The translations under genes and the position numbers were made by a program. From Cylicocyclus nassatus (lineage: Eukaryota; Nematoda; Chromadorea; Rhabditida; Strongylidae), in assembly GCA_958299035.1 (NCBI GenBank), contig CATQJL010000316.1, forward strand, positions 91,162,443 to 91,226,442: DNA of 64,000 bases, given 5' to 3'. The notes under the pieces were generated by a model that ran no database searches, was not told the DNA's origin, and saw only the letters and a program-made list of their open reading frames with translations. How positions within the stretch are numbered: the first letter of the stretch is position 1; each line of letters begins with the position of its first letter. Positions 37,920 to 49,303 of the stretch are shown here, in pieces.

Positions 37920-37990
37920 GCGGAAGAAGGGTTCGAGCTCTTCACCACCTTCTCCATAGTCTCCGCAGCTAACCACTCGGCCACCCTAGC
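37920..37990 (-). other. tRNA-like relic or SINE head
   Basis: Read on the minus strand, TGGCCGAGTGG (37983-37973) is a perfect internal A-box of a tRNA of the Ser/Leu type. AGCTCGAACCC (37939-37929) is a near B-box at the expected distance. The acceptor-stem halves do not pair well and the T-stem is irregular, so it is not a functional tRNA by eye. A tRNA pseudogene or a tRNA-derived SINE head is most likely. Confidence 0.4.
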
Positions 37991-38659
37991 ACACATATAC
38001 GTTGCTTGGCGCCCCTTTAGAGTAAGCCATGGTCATTCTGGGGTCATGGTCATTCAACATCGCTCGTAACTTTTTCCAGAACATCTTTGAGCAGTTAAAA
38101 AGCAGGGATTTGGTATTAGTGCCCAAAGACCAGCAGAGTCCCCCACTTTGGTGTAGGGTCCTTCCTTTGTAAGATGTTCCCCAAAACTGTCGCTGGCCCA
38201 GAGGCACATTATTGGAGAGCGCATGGCGGTAGCAACACCCCTGAAAGAAAATTTTTACAAAGCTTATTTGAACTTTCAGAAATTTTCAAAAATCATTTTG
38301 ATTATTTTAAAGTGAAAACAATACGCTTGCACAATTTTATAGCTCGTATAAGTTCTCTTCGTGTACCAAGAGTACTTCATCGGGCTCGACTGGGATTAAT
38401 AACTCTCTTATTGAGGTTATGAAGAATGAAACACGAACGCTTACCGTGCAAGAAGAAGATTTTCGCGTCCTTTTTATGAATTTTTTGGTCTAAATGGAAC
38501 GTATTTATAGGATGCGAACTGATATTGCAACAAATAACTTCTTTTTTTTTATTTGCATGTTATTTGTTGTTCACGCCCTCGAAGGGACATTACTCACAAT
38601 CTCAGATTTGAACGCCTTCATTATGCACTCTTCTCAGTAGTTGAAAAATAAGTTTTACA

Positions 38660-38700
38660 GACCTTCCTTCCTTACTGAGGAGTTCCGGGGAAGGTCTGTA
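38660..38700. repeat. Short hairpin
   Basis: ACAGACCTTCC and its inverted copy GGAAGGTCTGT flank a loop of about 18 bases, roughly 280 bases upstream of the channel gene start. Its role is unknown. Confidence 0.5.
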
Positions 38701-38982
38701 AATACTTTCACTCCGTCCAAGGGCGGAACGAAACGGAGCATTGTTATATACACATTAGGAATTGAAAACCTTCTTCTTATTATTAATCACTTTCTCCGCA
38801 AGTTCTTCAGCTCGTAGTGCCATGATGATTCTTGCCCTTATCTCATGCTCTGATAAGGCCGCTCAGTACAACATTTCGTTTTCAGTTGCATATACGGTCC
38901 TATACGCTGACAATAACAATAGTTTTCTCTTTTTTGGTACAGGAGATAGTAAGAAAAGTGACAACTGTGGCTTTATCCGACT

Positions 38983-41900
38983 ATGAGCACTAAAAGCGGT
39001 GGATCGCTGGGCGCAGAGGAACGTATTTACTTGCACATTTATGACTATGAAACCAAGGTATGGGCTTTGCATAATTTTAACAAAAAATTTTCAAATCCAG
39101 TTGGAATTAAATGACGCGTACGAAGTTTTCAAAGAATCTCTCCGATATCAAATTTCTAGGAGTTTTCTGGTCTCACTACATATCATGGTTTGGTGCGTAT
39201 CTATAACTCCAATACTTGGCCATCGAGGATTTTCTGGTGTGTCGTCGTGCTTTCATGTCTTTCGTTGTTCATGATTCATGTAGGTTCAAACTTCCACTTT
39301 TCATTAGACTCTAAGCTTTAGGAGCACCTTGCAAATTGAAAACTCACAGTGTGCGCCTTTTTCTTATTCGCTTGTTAAACCTGAGAAAACTCTGAGTCCT
39401 TGCGTTCGTGAGGCATAACCAGACATACTTTGACTTGACATTCTGATGTAAAATAATTGAAATTACCTAGTATTTTTACAGAGTGGATACCTTCTTCTTG
39501 GCTATCACTCCAAGCCCACACTTTTCCAAGTCAACACTATTGTAGCACCCGATGGTATATATTTCCCTGACATAACTATCTGTAACCATAATCTCGTCGA
39601 AGCTTTTAAACTAGCAAGTGAGCTGATCAACTTCGGTTTTCACTGCTTCGTAAATAATATCTTTTTAGACTTTAGAGTTTAATGTGTCCTCTACATTGTT
39701 TTCTTACATATCAACAGCATTTCTTGATCATTTCTATGATGATGACTACGTGGAGAAGCAGAATTTGTTCGAAAAATATTCAGAAAATTACGTTGCTAAT
39801 ACCGGCATAAATTTTTTGATTGCGAAGTTTTTCTACGAAATAAGGTAATCTATGATTTTTAACAGAAAATGTCAAGGCCGAAACGATTCAGGAGATTTTG
39901 TAATCAAAGTACTTGTATAATCTGTTCGAGTATTAGCTTCGCGCGAAAGTTCTTAATTCAAACGAAATTCGACAATCTTTCGAATACTAAATCTAAATTT
40001 ATAGTTTGGCATCTTAAGATAATAGAAGGCTTGCGCTTCATAACAGATGTTCAAGCTCAATATTCCCTAAGTTAGCGACCGAAAATGAAGCTTCCAAATG
40101 GAGCGTCACCAATTTTGCGATTTTCTTGATACTAGAAAAATGTGGAGAGCCACAGCGGCCAAGAATCCGCAAAAATTACTCACACAGCAAAAATTTATAC
40201 TTTGCTGTGGAGGGCTTAGATCTCGTACGGTAACACAAAAACAAAAAAATTTGTGAAAAAAGTTATTTTACAGGAAAAGTACAGGGTGCGGCAAAAGTCT
40301 GGGAGCCTAACTTTGCAGTACTGCAATTACAAACATACTGATGGTTACGATTTCAATTTTATGCCGCATGATGCTGCGGTCATCCTCTACAGAATAAACT
40401 TTATTTGGCTGGAAATGGCTGCCATATGTTTTTTTAAGAATGAAAATTACCAAACTAGTACTTTTGCAAAGCGAAAAAACCAGAATTTTTAGTATTTACA
40501 ATTTTTGCTATAGCTAGAAATGCTGTTAGTATTCTACGACACTTCGATGCACACAGTATAGAAGAGGCTTTGCGCTATTGGATCGTAGTTTTGCTTTTGC
40601 CAGGAGCTGTTCTTCCATAAACGAAAAATAAAAGTTTGCGAATGTTACCTATGTGCCAGTGGAAATTCGTCTTCAGAACAAATCTAAAAGCTATAGAATG
40701 CTCAACAGGCACTAGAACCAAGGCTGTTATTTTTGCATAAGTCTTCTAAATTAGAATCTATTGAAATTCGGCCATGGGAACACTTTTTATACTTTTTAAA
40801 CAATAATTTTAAGTTTTTTTGCGCAATTGTAGCCAAAATTCCGGTATGCGACATACACATGCTTCCAGTTGAACATCCAATATTTTTATTCCTAAGCAAT
40901 CAAAAAATTCTTTTGGAAGTATGTTGTAGACAAAAGCTTGCTCTATCATACTGCACATCTGTCAATGTAAAAGAAGCAGTTATCGTGAAGGCATGGGGCG
41001 TATTTCATTACAGTCACCCGCGTGCCATGACAGATGGACTTGGCAAGATTTTGTAGGGCTGCGTAGAAGCCAAAAGAGGCAGTTTTGCAATTCAAGAACT
41101 GGGCTGTATCTGCAATGGTTCGACTTATGTGTGCGCCAAATTTTTTGTTTCTAGGTACTTTCCTTCTCGCTTTGTACGAAAAAGTGCTAGACTCTCAGAC
41201 TTTTGCCGCACCCTGTACTTTCATTACCATACTTTTGCAGCGAAAACACTTTCTGACATTCCAAAAAACGTTATAGTGTTCTGAATATGCACTATGTCTG
41301 ATTTCTTGATTCTAAACGGTGTTTCTATGAGAACTGAAGCATAACGGGATTTACTCCATGAAATGGTAATTAATTTTCTGCCATTGCATCTTCATACGAG
41401 ATGAAGCACATGCTAAGTGAAAGTGAATGGCCTTTTGCTGATTTTCAGATTTTTTTTGGATTAGCTGTGGCCCCTTGCGAATTTCTGACAGCAAATTCAA
41501 ATCACAAAATTGGAAACGCCATTTTTGAAAGTTTCGTTTTCGGAGGCAAACTCATAGAATGTTATGCTTGACCATCTGTTATCAAACGGAAACCTACGTT
41601 TTTTAGGTTCAGTTTTTGAAAGTAATTGAAATTCGTTCAAACTAAGCAAGAACTTTCGCACCAAGCTAATATTATAACCACTGCAAATTTACTAACAAGG
41701 GAACCGTGTCGAGTCGAAGTGGCCTTTTCAGATGAGACCCATACTGCTCTAAAGAGCATTTATCGGTGATTACAAATCTGCTTTCCAAATCTGCCAAGCG
41801 CCTCTGAACGCCAAGTTATGCTCGTTTTTCAGGTCAAAAAATTGAACGCAAAACTGAAGCAAAATCGCCGAAATTTGCTCAAATGGTCCAGTGTCAAGTA

Positions 41901-44900
41901 TCAAAGCTGTTTATGCAATGGATACATTTTATTTAATACTAGCTGGCTTACCCGGCTCCGCCGTATATTCCGAATAGAAAATTCCATTTCTTAACCGATC
42001 AGGACCAAACTTGGCACACATACACTTCGGGTCCCGGCGGGTGTCATAGGCTACTTTTCGTCATCGATCGATATCGATTTTATCGATTTTTTGCAAAATT
42101 TGAGCTAGGGGGCTGGAATTTGGCAGAGGGGTGTACGAGCATGCTGATCACCCCCACGGGGGTGATCAGCATTACCCCCCTGTGCCAACTCCCAGCCCCC
42201 TAGCTCAAATTTTGCAAAAAATCGATAAAATCGATATCGATCGATGACGAAAAGTAGCCTATGACACCCGCCGGGGCCCGACGTGTATGTGTGCCAAGTT
42301 TGGTCCCGATCGGTTCAGAAATGGAATTTTCTACTCGGAACATACGTACACACAGACAGACATACAGACAGACAGACAAACAGACATTCAGCTTTATATA
42401 TAAGATGCTAATACTCAACATTGCTTTATCTGAGCGCTGGAAAGATTGTAACAATCAATTTGACCTAAATTCTGCATTCATTTTTCGTTTCGAAAAACGG
42501 TCATAACTCGGCATCCAGAGGCGCTTGGCAGATTTGGAAGGCAGATTTGGAATCACCGCTTAATACCCTTTAAAGCGGTATAGGTCTCATCTGAAAAGGC
42601 CACTTCGACTTGACACGGTTCCCTTGTAAGTCAAAGCAATGTAATTTAGACCCACATGCGAGGATATGGTGCTTTCCTGCTCTTTTGCTGGAGAGCCCGT
42701 CAAGAGCTGTTGCTTCTACAGCGAAGTTGTTCCTACCGACATTGGATACTGTTTGAGGTAGTTCTTCGTATTTTCCTAGACATTCTCAATTCTAAAAGTC
42801 TTGAAAAACTAAGTAATCTCTACAACTTTTACGTGGTATCAACAAATATATTTGGATTTTCTTCAGATTTTCTAACTCTAAACTGAACAAGACTCAAATT
42901 CTGAGCGGTGGCAGCTATGGATGGCAATTTGTCCTGGATGGAGTTAATGCTCCAGATTCTAGTAAGAAAATTAGTCCAATGGCATTGAAATTTGAAATGC
43001 TCAGCAGATTTATCATCTGAGATGGGATTCCGTGTGCTGGTCCATGAACCAAACAAGGAGTATTCATTGGAAAGTTATGGACTGTCCGTACCACCAGGAG
43101 TTGTGCTTCATGCAGGCATCTCTGTAAAAAATGTAGGTACAAAAAAATGTTGATTCTTAATTGATGAATGATATTTGTCGGCAGATAATCACTGTCGAAT
43201 GGCAAATGGCAATGACAATCATTTAAAGGCAGTGTCCAGTGGGCAAAAAGTCGATTTTGAGATTTTATGCTTACCCGGACCTATTCGCCATGCTGAATCC
43301 GAAATTCCACACTGGAAAGCGCGAAAACGGCGAAAAAGGGCTCTAACACAAGAGTGAAATCAAAAGTGGGCGGGGTCCTCCCCACAGTGAATTCACGGTC
43401 CCACCTTCCGGAGCGATCTTTTTAATTCCGCTAACCGCCCTGACATCTCCACAGACCAAATGCGAACGCATGATCTGAAATCGTAAGCGAGAAAATCGCT
43501 CCGGAAACTGGGACCGTGAATTCACCGTGGAAAAGATCCCGCCCCCTTCTGATTTCACGCCTACGTCAGAGCTCTGTTTGGCCGTTTTCGCGTTTCCAGT
43601 GTGGATTTTCGGATTCAGCATAGCGAATAGGCCTCAGTAAGCACAAAATCACAAGATCGACTTTTTGCCCAGACACTGCCTTTAAAGGCACCGTCCAACC
43701 AAATGACTCCCATGTTTTGATCGTTCTCAGGCCTCCTCATGTCCCTGATTCCGAACATGAAGTCGAGAATAAGCGAAAACCCCAACAATCCCCTTTCCGG
43801 AGAAGCCACAGGCCGGCTTTCCGGAACGGTGATTAGATGGGCGCACACGGATGGACGGACATGGATGGGGAGGGCGATGCCGTCAGCGGGTTCCTGTGCA
43901 TCTTCGTTTTTCTGGAGCGATTTCCTCGCTTCCGAAGCGATATTTTGCGCCGCGACTAGGCCATTGGCTTGAGGGAGGGCTATACTATCATATGCTGCCA
44001 AGAGCTCAAGACTCTCAACTTAAGGTGGACAGTGTGGACGGTGCCTCTAAGGTAGTAAAATCAAGTTTTGAAAAGTTCATGTACTTGATCATAATAAGAT
44101 CAATATGGGAGACCTTTCGAATCTCAGAAAGTGCTGAACGCCCCAGCAGTTTTGCAAAAGTTTTTGTAACCTCGATCATTTTTTGTTAGGTCATTTTATG
44201 AGCAACTATGACTTATGCAAATTCACTATCACTATTGAATTTCACAAAAAATTTTGCCTCCATCGTAGATTTCTAATTACCTGGAAAATCTGCCTATAAG
44301 TTCCGTGATGCTGAAGAATGGAAACTTGAGAAATTATGGAAAACACTTACTTGGAAGAATGCGTTTTCGTTGACGACAAATATGCGCAATGAAAATAGTA
44401 TGTGCACTTACACATAAACTTCTGCGCCCCTCTCAGATACTTTTTCCGGCTGGTGACCGGGCAATGACCGGCTGAGGCAACACCTCAATTCCGGGCGGGC
44501 CGGCCGCCGGCCGCCCGTCAGCCGGTGTTGGCACGCAAACGGCGCGGACGCCAGCCGGCTTTCCCAACGCAGCGGATTATGGGGGCACGCCAGTTTATCG
44601 CCGATTTAGCTTTGTTGACTATGCTATCTTATATATAAAGCTGAATGTCTGTTTGTCTGTATGTCTGTATGTCTGTCTGTCTGTATGTCTGTCTGTCTGT
44701 ACGTATGTTCCGAATAGAAAATTCCATTTCTGAACCGATCCGGACCAAACTTGGCACACATACACTACGGGCCCCGGCGGGTGCCACAGTCCACTTTTCG
44801 TTATCGATCGATATCGATTTTATCGATTTTTTGCAAAATTTGAGCTAGGGGGCTGGAATTTGGCAGAGGGGTGTAATCGAGCATGCTGATCACCCCCACG

Positions 44901-47900
44901 GGGGTGATCAGCATGCTCGATTACCCCCCTGTGCCAAATCCCAGCCCCCTAGCTCAAATTTTGCAAAAAATCAATAAAACCGACATCAATCGATAACGAA
45001 AAGTGGACTGTGGCACCCGCCGGGGCCCGAAGTGTATGTGTGCCAAGTTTGGTTCGGATCGGTTGAGAAATGGAATTTTCTATTCGGAACATACGGCGGA
45101 GCCGGGTATGCCAGCTAGTTCTTCTAATAATGTACAGTGTTATACATAGATTTCTTACAATATTTCATTCAGCATTTACAAATAGGGCAAAGAGCGGAAT
45201 AAACACGAATGGTATTCAACATATACAGCATACAACACGTATCAACACAATATACATAAACATATTGCACCGTATATGAACATATTGCATTGTCGTTGCA
45301 CCATATACAAACAGTGACCAAATCCGCATTAGTTTTGCTTAGAAACAGGAGCTAGAAGAAACGACCCCGCTCCCAGGATTCGTGACACGCACCTCACAGA
45401 CGAGTAGGAAGTCAGCCGCTTGTACCTACAAATAAAGATCATGGGGATCTTACGAAGATGAGAAATAACTGCAGTACGTAACAGCAGCATGCCACAATTG
45501 AAGTTATGTTATTCTTCCGCGATAAAGATCCATACGCGCATAACATATATTAGTCATATATTCACTACCAGTTCCAATTCTAAAAAAGGAAGATTAGTCT
45601 TTGCACAAGGAATACAAATTATGCTCACCTGTTGCAGTATGCATGGACAACACTGATGACCAGACTAATCATTTCCATATATGTGCACTCAATCTCCAGA
45701 CAACAACAATCAATCAATCAACCATGAAGTTGTTAGAAGAACACTTATATGTAAGGCAGATTGTCATGGAATGTTCTCCGGAGTAGACAAATAAGCAGAT
45801 AATACAGGGGCAACCATAGCAGGAACACCATCATTAACAGTCTCAAGCATTTCAGATGACTTGTTAACTAATGCACTCCAAACTCTGAAAAATGTTATGG
45901 GATATTCAGTTTAATATCTAATAAAGATGTCAAACATTTACCTATGAGAGTCCACCTTTTTCGTGGGGATGAAGACATGAAAAAACTAGTAGATATTCTT
46001 GAGACAAACAATATGACAGCTAGCAACGACATGGAAGCTTTCCTAGTCTGCTGAAACTGAAAACAAAGATGAGCAATGAAACATGACATTACACGAGCAG
46101 TCATGTAAAGAAAGACACACTAACACTATAATAATCACGAAAAAACAAGATTCAAAAGCTTGTGTAAGCCGCGCGGGATGATGAAATCGCATGCTCACTA
46201 TTAACTCTGACGGTATTCACGATTTCGTGCGCCTTCGCGCGCTTTTGCGGACACGACCGGAAGCCGGCCGGTAGTAGTTTCTAGCCCGCTCCTCGGCCGG
46301 TTTTAGGCTCCGCCCCAAAACATGGCGCGGCCCTCGGCCGGAAGGCCTTCGTCGCCCGGTCACCAGCCGGAGAAAGTATCTGAGCTTGGGTAGCCAGACT
46401 TATCCAGTCCAGACAGTTAGTCCGATTCACCCCATTCGCCATTGGTCAACTCAGTCGTCTGAACAATGGAGAATGAGTGAATCCGGACGACAGCAAAACC
46501 CTAATCACCTTTCAGATTACGCTTCTTCCTCGAACTGATTGGGGTTTCTGCCAAAGACAATGGGATCGAAAACTTCACGGGCAACTGCTTGCCAATCTTA
46601 CGGTACTATTTATCCATTTCCTGTCAAATCGCGACTCAGCAAGACTACAGTATACCTCAACCCATTGTGAATGGAACTGTCTTGCACATGAATGGTTATA
46701 CATATGCGAATGTCTGCCTATGAACCTTTTGATCATGGATGAAGAGCAGAAATTTCCCACTTGCACTCCACTTCAGATTCGCACATGCACTGAGCGAATT
46801 CACGGTATGCATAGAGTTAACAATCCGGCTCTGAGCCAGTCAAAAACAGCAATACCGTGCTCAAACGTATCGCTGTATTTAGCTAACCTTTCCGATTGCA
46901 ACTGCGATGTTGAATGTGAGAAAATAGAGTACGACATGCGAATGAGTTATTCGGACGTTATCGCAGAATCAGTAATGCAAAGATTCGATTTATCTGCTGA
47001 TTATGTTGTGTAAGCAAACTTCAGCCCTTACCGTAGAAGAAAATTGTTGCTTTTCCAGAGATAACGTTTCCATTGTAAATTTATTCATGCAAAGCATGGC
47101 TTACGAGCGTCACGAACAACAGAAGCAGTTGCAAACAGCTGATTTGCTTTCAAATATTGCCGGAAGTATGGGACTGTTCCTAGGAATGAGCACGGTAACT
47201 ACCATTTATCTCTGGGTTAGGAAGGAAAATTGCGTATATCAGTATTTTCGAAAAAAAGTAGAAAAATGTTTGGAATACCAAAAAAACTCTTGTGATTGAA
47301 AACGAAACGTCTTTTTCTCGCAGTTTTCAGCACTGTATGGGGAATACAGTGTGTGTCGATCATGTTCTCCCGTTTCCGAAAGCGCAGTCGCTATACTAGA
47401 GCTTCGCATCACTTTCGCGCGAGTATGGTTTAAAGGCAGTGGGTCGGCAAAACTCAACAACTCAAAATTTTAATGCGGTAGACTCCTTATTACCTAAGTA
47501 TGAAAACAGTGCAATCCTGGTTGCTGCCATCCTTGCCGAGAAAATTGCTCTCAAACATACAAGCGCAGCCCATTCTTACACGCATAAGAACGAGTTGGCA
47601 ATTTCCTTCTCACCATTGAAGGCTCCCCGCCGCATTGCTATAACCTTTGGGTCCTGCAACGATTCGGCGTCATCAGCCTTGCTGCACTCGTCCAATTCCA
47701 AAGGGAAGGGCATTAAAAAACGCTCGTTTTCGGCGTTTTCAAGCTCTCAAAAGTGGATTTTCGGGATCAGCGTATTGAATAACCCCAGGTAGGCAAAAAT
47801 TTGACTAGGTTCAGATTTGCCGAGCCACTGCCTAGGCATTGAAATTAGCGCCGTGGATTGGAGGTCCACCTCGCGTTGCGCATGCGTGTTCGTAAGTGAA

Positions 47901-48884
47901 AGAAAGTTTCTAATTGACACAGACTGTGAATGAGTCTTTAGCTATGCAGGCTACCCTACTATAGCTTCTGCGTGTTTTGCCCCACAAATAACTCAACCCA
48001 TGCCCATAAACTCTTATTTACAATCTTTTGAGCACCTTTGCAGGTAACTCTGCTAGAGATATTCATTTATCTATTCAAGTCAGTATGGGGTACGGTAAAC
48101 ACTGAAAGGCAGAAACAGTTTATGGAGGCTATGATGGAGGAAGAAAGTGAAAGACGACAAAGTTTGGTAATTGTGGAGGAGCCACAACCAGAGGTATCTC
48201 TTAGTGAGCTCATCTAACCATATGTTCTCATTTCTTTAGCAACTGATAGCGACAGATGAGGCTAAGGACCATGTGCGACGAATATCTCATAGAAGACAAT
48301 CAAAGAGGGTATCCATAGTACCACTACGAATTCACTTGGACAGAAGAGGCAGCACTGTGAGATTCGTTTACTCTTCGCAATAATCATCGTATTCCTAAGT
48401 TTTAGCACCCGCTTCTTGAAGATACCGAACAAACCACTTCAAGTCATGTCAAATATCTTACTCCTCCCAGGTAGTTCAAAGATGTCTTACAAGATCTACA
48501 TGACCTTCTCAGATTTTCTATCCATGGTGCACCCAGCCGTCGGAACTCAACTATGGAGACGACAATAGGGCACATGCTCCCAGATTTCCATTCTCCTAGG
48601 TCAAGCTTCACACTTTGCTTCAAAATTCTCACTCTATAGCATCTCTTGACACAATTTCTAGAAGATCTTTCGCGTCGGCTGCATTATCCAGACGACAGTC
48701 GCTGTTAGAAGGAGCAGGCGAAATTCTCCCAACGCGGAGAGGGAGTACTGCCTTGACACCTCATCTGCATAGAAGGTGCTTTTGTCAAAATGAATGCTTT
48801 TTACTGGATCAAGATGCTATTCAGGCCATCCGCCATAGTTACAACAGCTCCGTCGCGACGTTCGAGTGCACAACAAAACGATGA
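38983..48884 (+). CDS. DEG/ENaC family sodium channel subunit
   Basis: Fifteen exons join in phase to 670 residues: 38983-39057, 39160-39279, 39482-39617, 39718-39844, 42650-42757, 42867-42961, 43005-43132, 46516-46602, 46651-47009, 47059-47194, 48044-48193, 48240-48356, 48406-48470, 48513-48599 and 48662-48884. Family marks are in order. The N-terminal His-Gly motif is in EFSGLTTYHGLVRI (H34-G35). TM1 is about residues 49-65. FPDITICN ends at residue 100. A Cys-rich extracellular domain follows with DMVLSCSF, YGW and VLVHEP blocks, then the CEWNCLAHEWLYICECLP and CNCDVECE cysteine clusters. TM2 contains the GxS filter (GLFLGMS, about 450-456). A 200-residue cytoplasmic tail is rich in RRxS. 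DEG/ENaC proteins form trimeric, often amiloride-sensitive Na+ channels in the plasma membrane. An acceptor-like GGTACAG lies just upstream of the ATG and could serve trans-splicing. The subfamily was not assigned. Confidence 0.88.
40282..41215. mobile_element. Tc1/mariner-like MITE in channel intron 4
   Basis: Ends CAGGGTGCGGCAAAAGTCTG and its inverted copy, flanked by TA (40280-40281; 41216-41217). Length is 934 bases. It has no transposase frame. It differs in end sequence from the 2584-3251 family and so is a separate family. Confidence 0.75.
41695..42627. mobile_element. ACAAGGGAACCG TIR element with nested Helitron
   Basis: Left ACAAGGGAACCGTGTCGAGT and right CACGGTTCCCTTGT are inverted. 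Complementarity continues through GTCGAAGTGGCCTTTTCAGA and GCCAAGCGCCTCTG. The Helitron at 41939-42405 sits in the middle. A relative with ACAAGGGAA ends and the GTCGAAGTGGC core occurs at 51564-53084. Confidence 0.65.
41939..42405 (-). mobile_element. Non-autonomous Helitron, copy 1
   Basis: On the minus strand it starts TCTTATATATAAAGCTGAAT and ends CAGCTAG. It is inserted between host A and T, which is the Helitron rule (5' TC, 3' CTRR, A^T target, no duplication). A hairpin of TACGGCGGAGCCGGGTA type lies just before the CTAG end. The interior has a TGTCTG microsatellite and a large palindrome (CGATCGATATCGATTTTATC plus a GGGGTGATCAGCA core). It is about 92-95% like copy 2 by eye over matching parts. 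Confidence 0.7.
43227..43681. mobile_element. TTAA/AGGCAG element A, near-perfect palindrome
   Basis: Begins AGGCAGTGTCCAGTGGGCAA and ends with the inverted copy CACTGCCT, with TTAA on both sides (43223-43226 and 43682-43685). Arms of over 200 bases are almost perfect complements. It lies in channel intron 7 and shares its right TTAA with element B. Confidence 0.8.
43686..44046. mobile_element. TTAA/AGGCAC element B, abutting element A
   Basis: Begins AGGCACCGTCCAACCAAATG right after the shared TTAA and ends with the inverted GGACGGTGCCT, followed by CTAA. Its middle contains further inverted blocks such as CTTCCGAAGCG. No coding frame of note. Confidence 0.65.
44432..46384. mobile_element. 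Large TIR element (CTCAGATACTTT ends)
   Basis: Left CTCAGATACTTTTTCCGGCT and right GCCGGAGAAAGTATCTGAG are inverted, and complementarity extends through GGTGACCGGGC. The subterminal parts are rich in CCGG/GCCGGC words. Helitron copy 2 is nested at 44627-45118. The remainder (45120-46170) has only short frames. Transposon class not determined; the flanking duplication is unclear. Confidence 0.55.
44627..45118 (+). mobile_element. Non-autonomous Helitron, copy 2
   Basis: Starts TCTTATATATAAAGCTGAAT after host A and ends GTATGCCAGCTAG before host T. The 3' hairpin CATACGGCGGAGCCGGGTATG lies four bases before CTAG. The interior holds a TGTCTG/TATGTC microsatellite at 44645-44705 and a palindrome centred near 44905. 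There is no Rep/helicase frame, so mobilisation would need an autonomous partner elsewhere. Confidence 0.75.
47434..47833. mobile_element. TTAA/AGGCAG element in channel intron 10
   Basis: Begins AGGCAGTGGGTCGGCAAAAC after TTAA and ends with the inverted CCGAGCCACTGCCT. The right flank AGGC no longer shows TTAA. Inner words GCGTATTGAATAACCCCAGG are also paired loosely. It fills most of the 849-base intron between channel exons 10 and 11. Confidence 0.65.
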
Positions 48885-49131
48885 TACCATACATCTTGCA
48901 TTGGTGAATCGTAGACGATCTTCATTACATCCGAAACATTTTCTTCTCTGAGAAGGCAATGAAAATATGAGAGAACCAAGAATTAGAATTTTTGTACGCT
49001 CACGCCCTTTCCTTCTCTATTCCTCTCTCTCTCTGCTTTTGCCCAGTGGCAGAGGTGGTAATTTGCTCGGACGAAATCCTAGCGGCTCAAATGCCTTTTT
49101 GGCTGCCAGGTAGCGTAGGAGATGTAACCTT
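48885..49131. other. 3' flank of the channel gene
   Basis: Follows the TGA at 48882-48884. No strong AATAAA signal is seen in the first 100 bases. No further coding sequence was recognised. Confidence 0.4.
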
Positions 49132-49303
49132 TAATTCAACTGGCTTAGCGGCTGAAAGGGGGGGGGGGCTTTGTAACCTAATTGAGGCCGCTCGCGCCCG
49201 CGACGCAGTCTGCGTCTCTCCCGCTCGCCTGCTCTCCGATCATTACCCACCCTTAATTAGGTCACGATGCCCCGCCTTCTAGTCGCTAAGCCAGTTGAAT
49301 CAG
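49132..49303. mobile_element. Short fold-back element, relative of 12461-12625
   Basis: Left TTCAACTGGCTTAGCGGCTG is matched by inverted AGTCGCTAAGCCAGTTGAAT on the right, followed by CAGAGGG as in the 12.5-kb copy. The centre has a poly-G run and TAATTGAG/CCTAATT words. No coding capacity. Confidence 0.6.

Noticed and set aside
37929..37983. Functional tRNA
   Set aside because: Acceptor and T stems do not pair properly by eye, so only a tRNA-like relic is claimed.
39086..39159. Coding continuation LELNDAYEVFKE after channel exon 1
   Set aside because: It ends out of phase with the conserved His-Gly motif; splicing at 39159/39160 gives the family sequence directly.
43615..44001. 128-codon minus frame
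   Set aside because: It spans the junction of two palindromic TTAA elements.
44645..44705. Frame of repeated SVCLYVC
   Set aside because: Translation of the TGTCTG microsatellite inside the Helitron.
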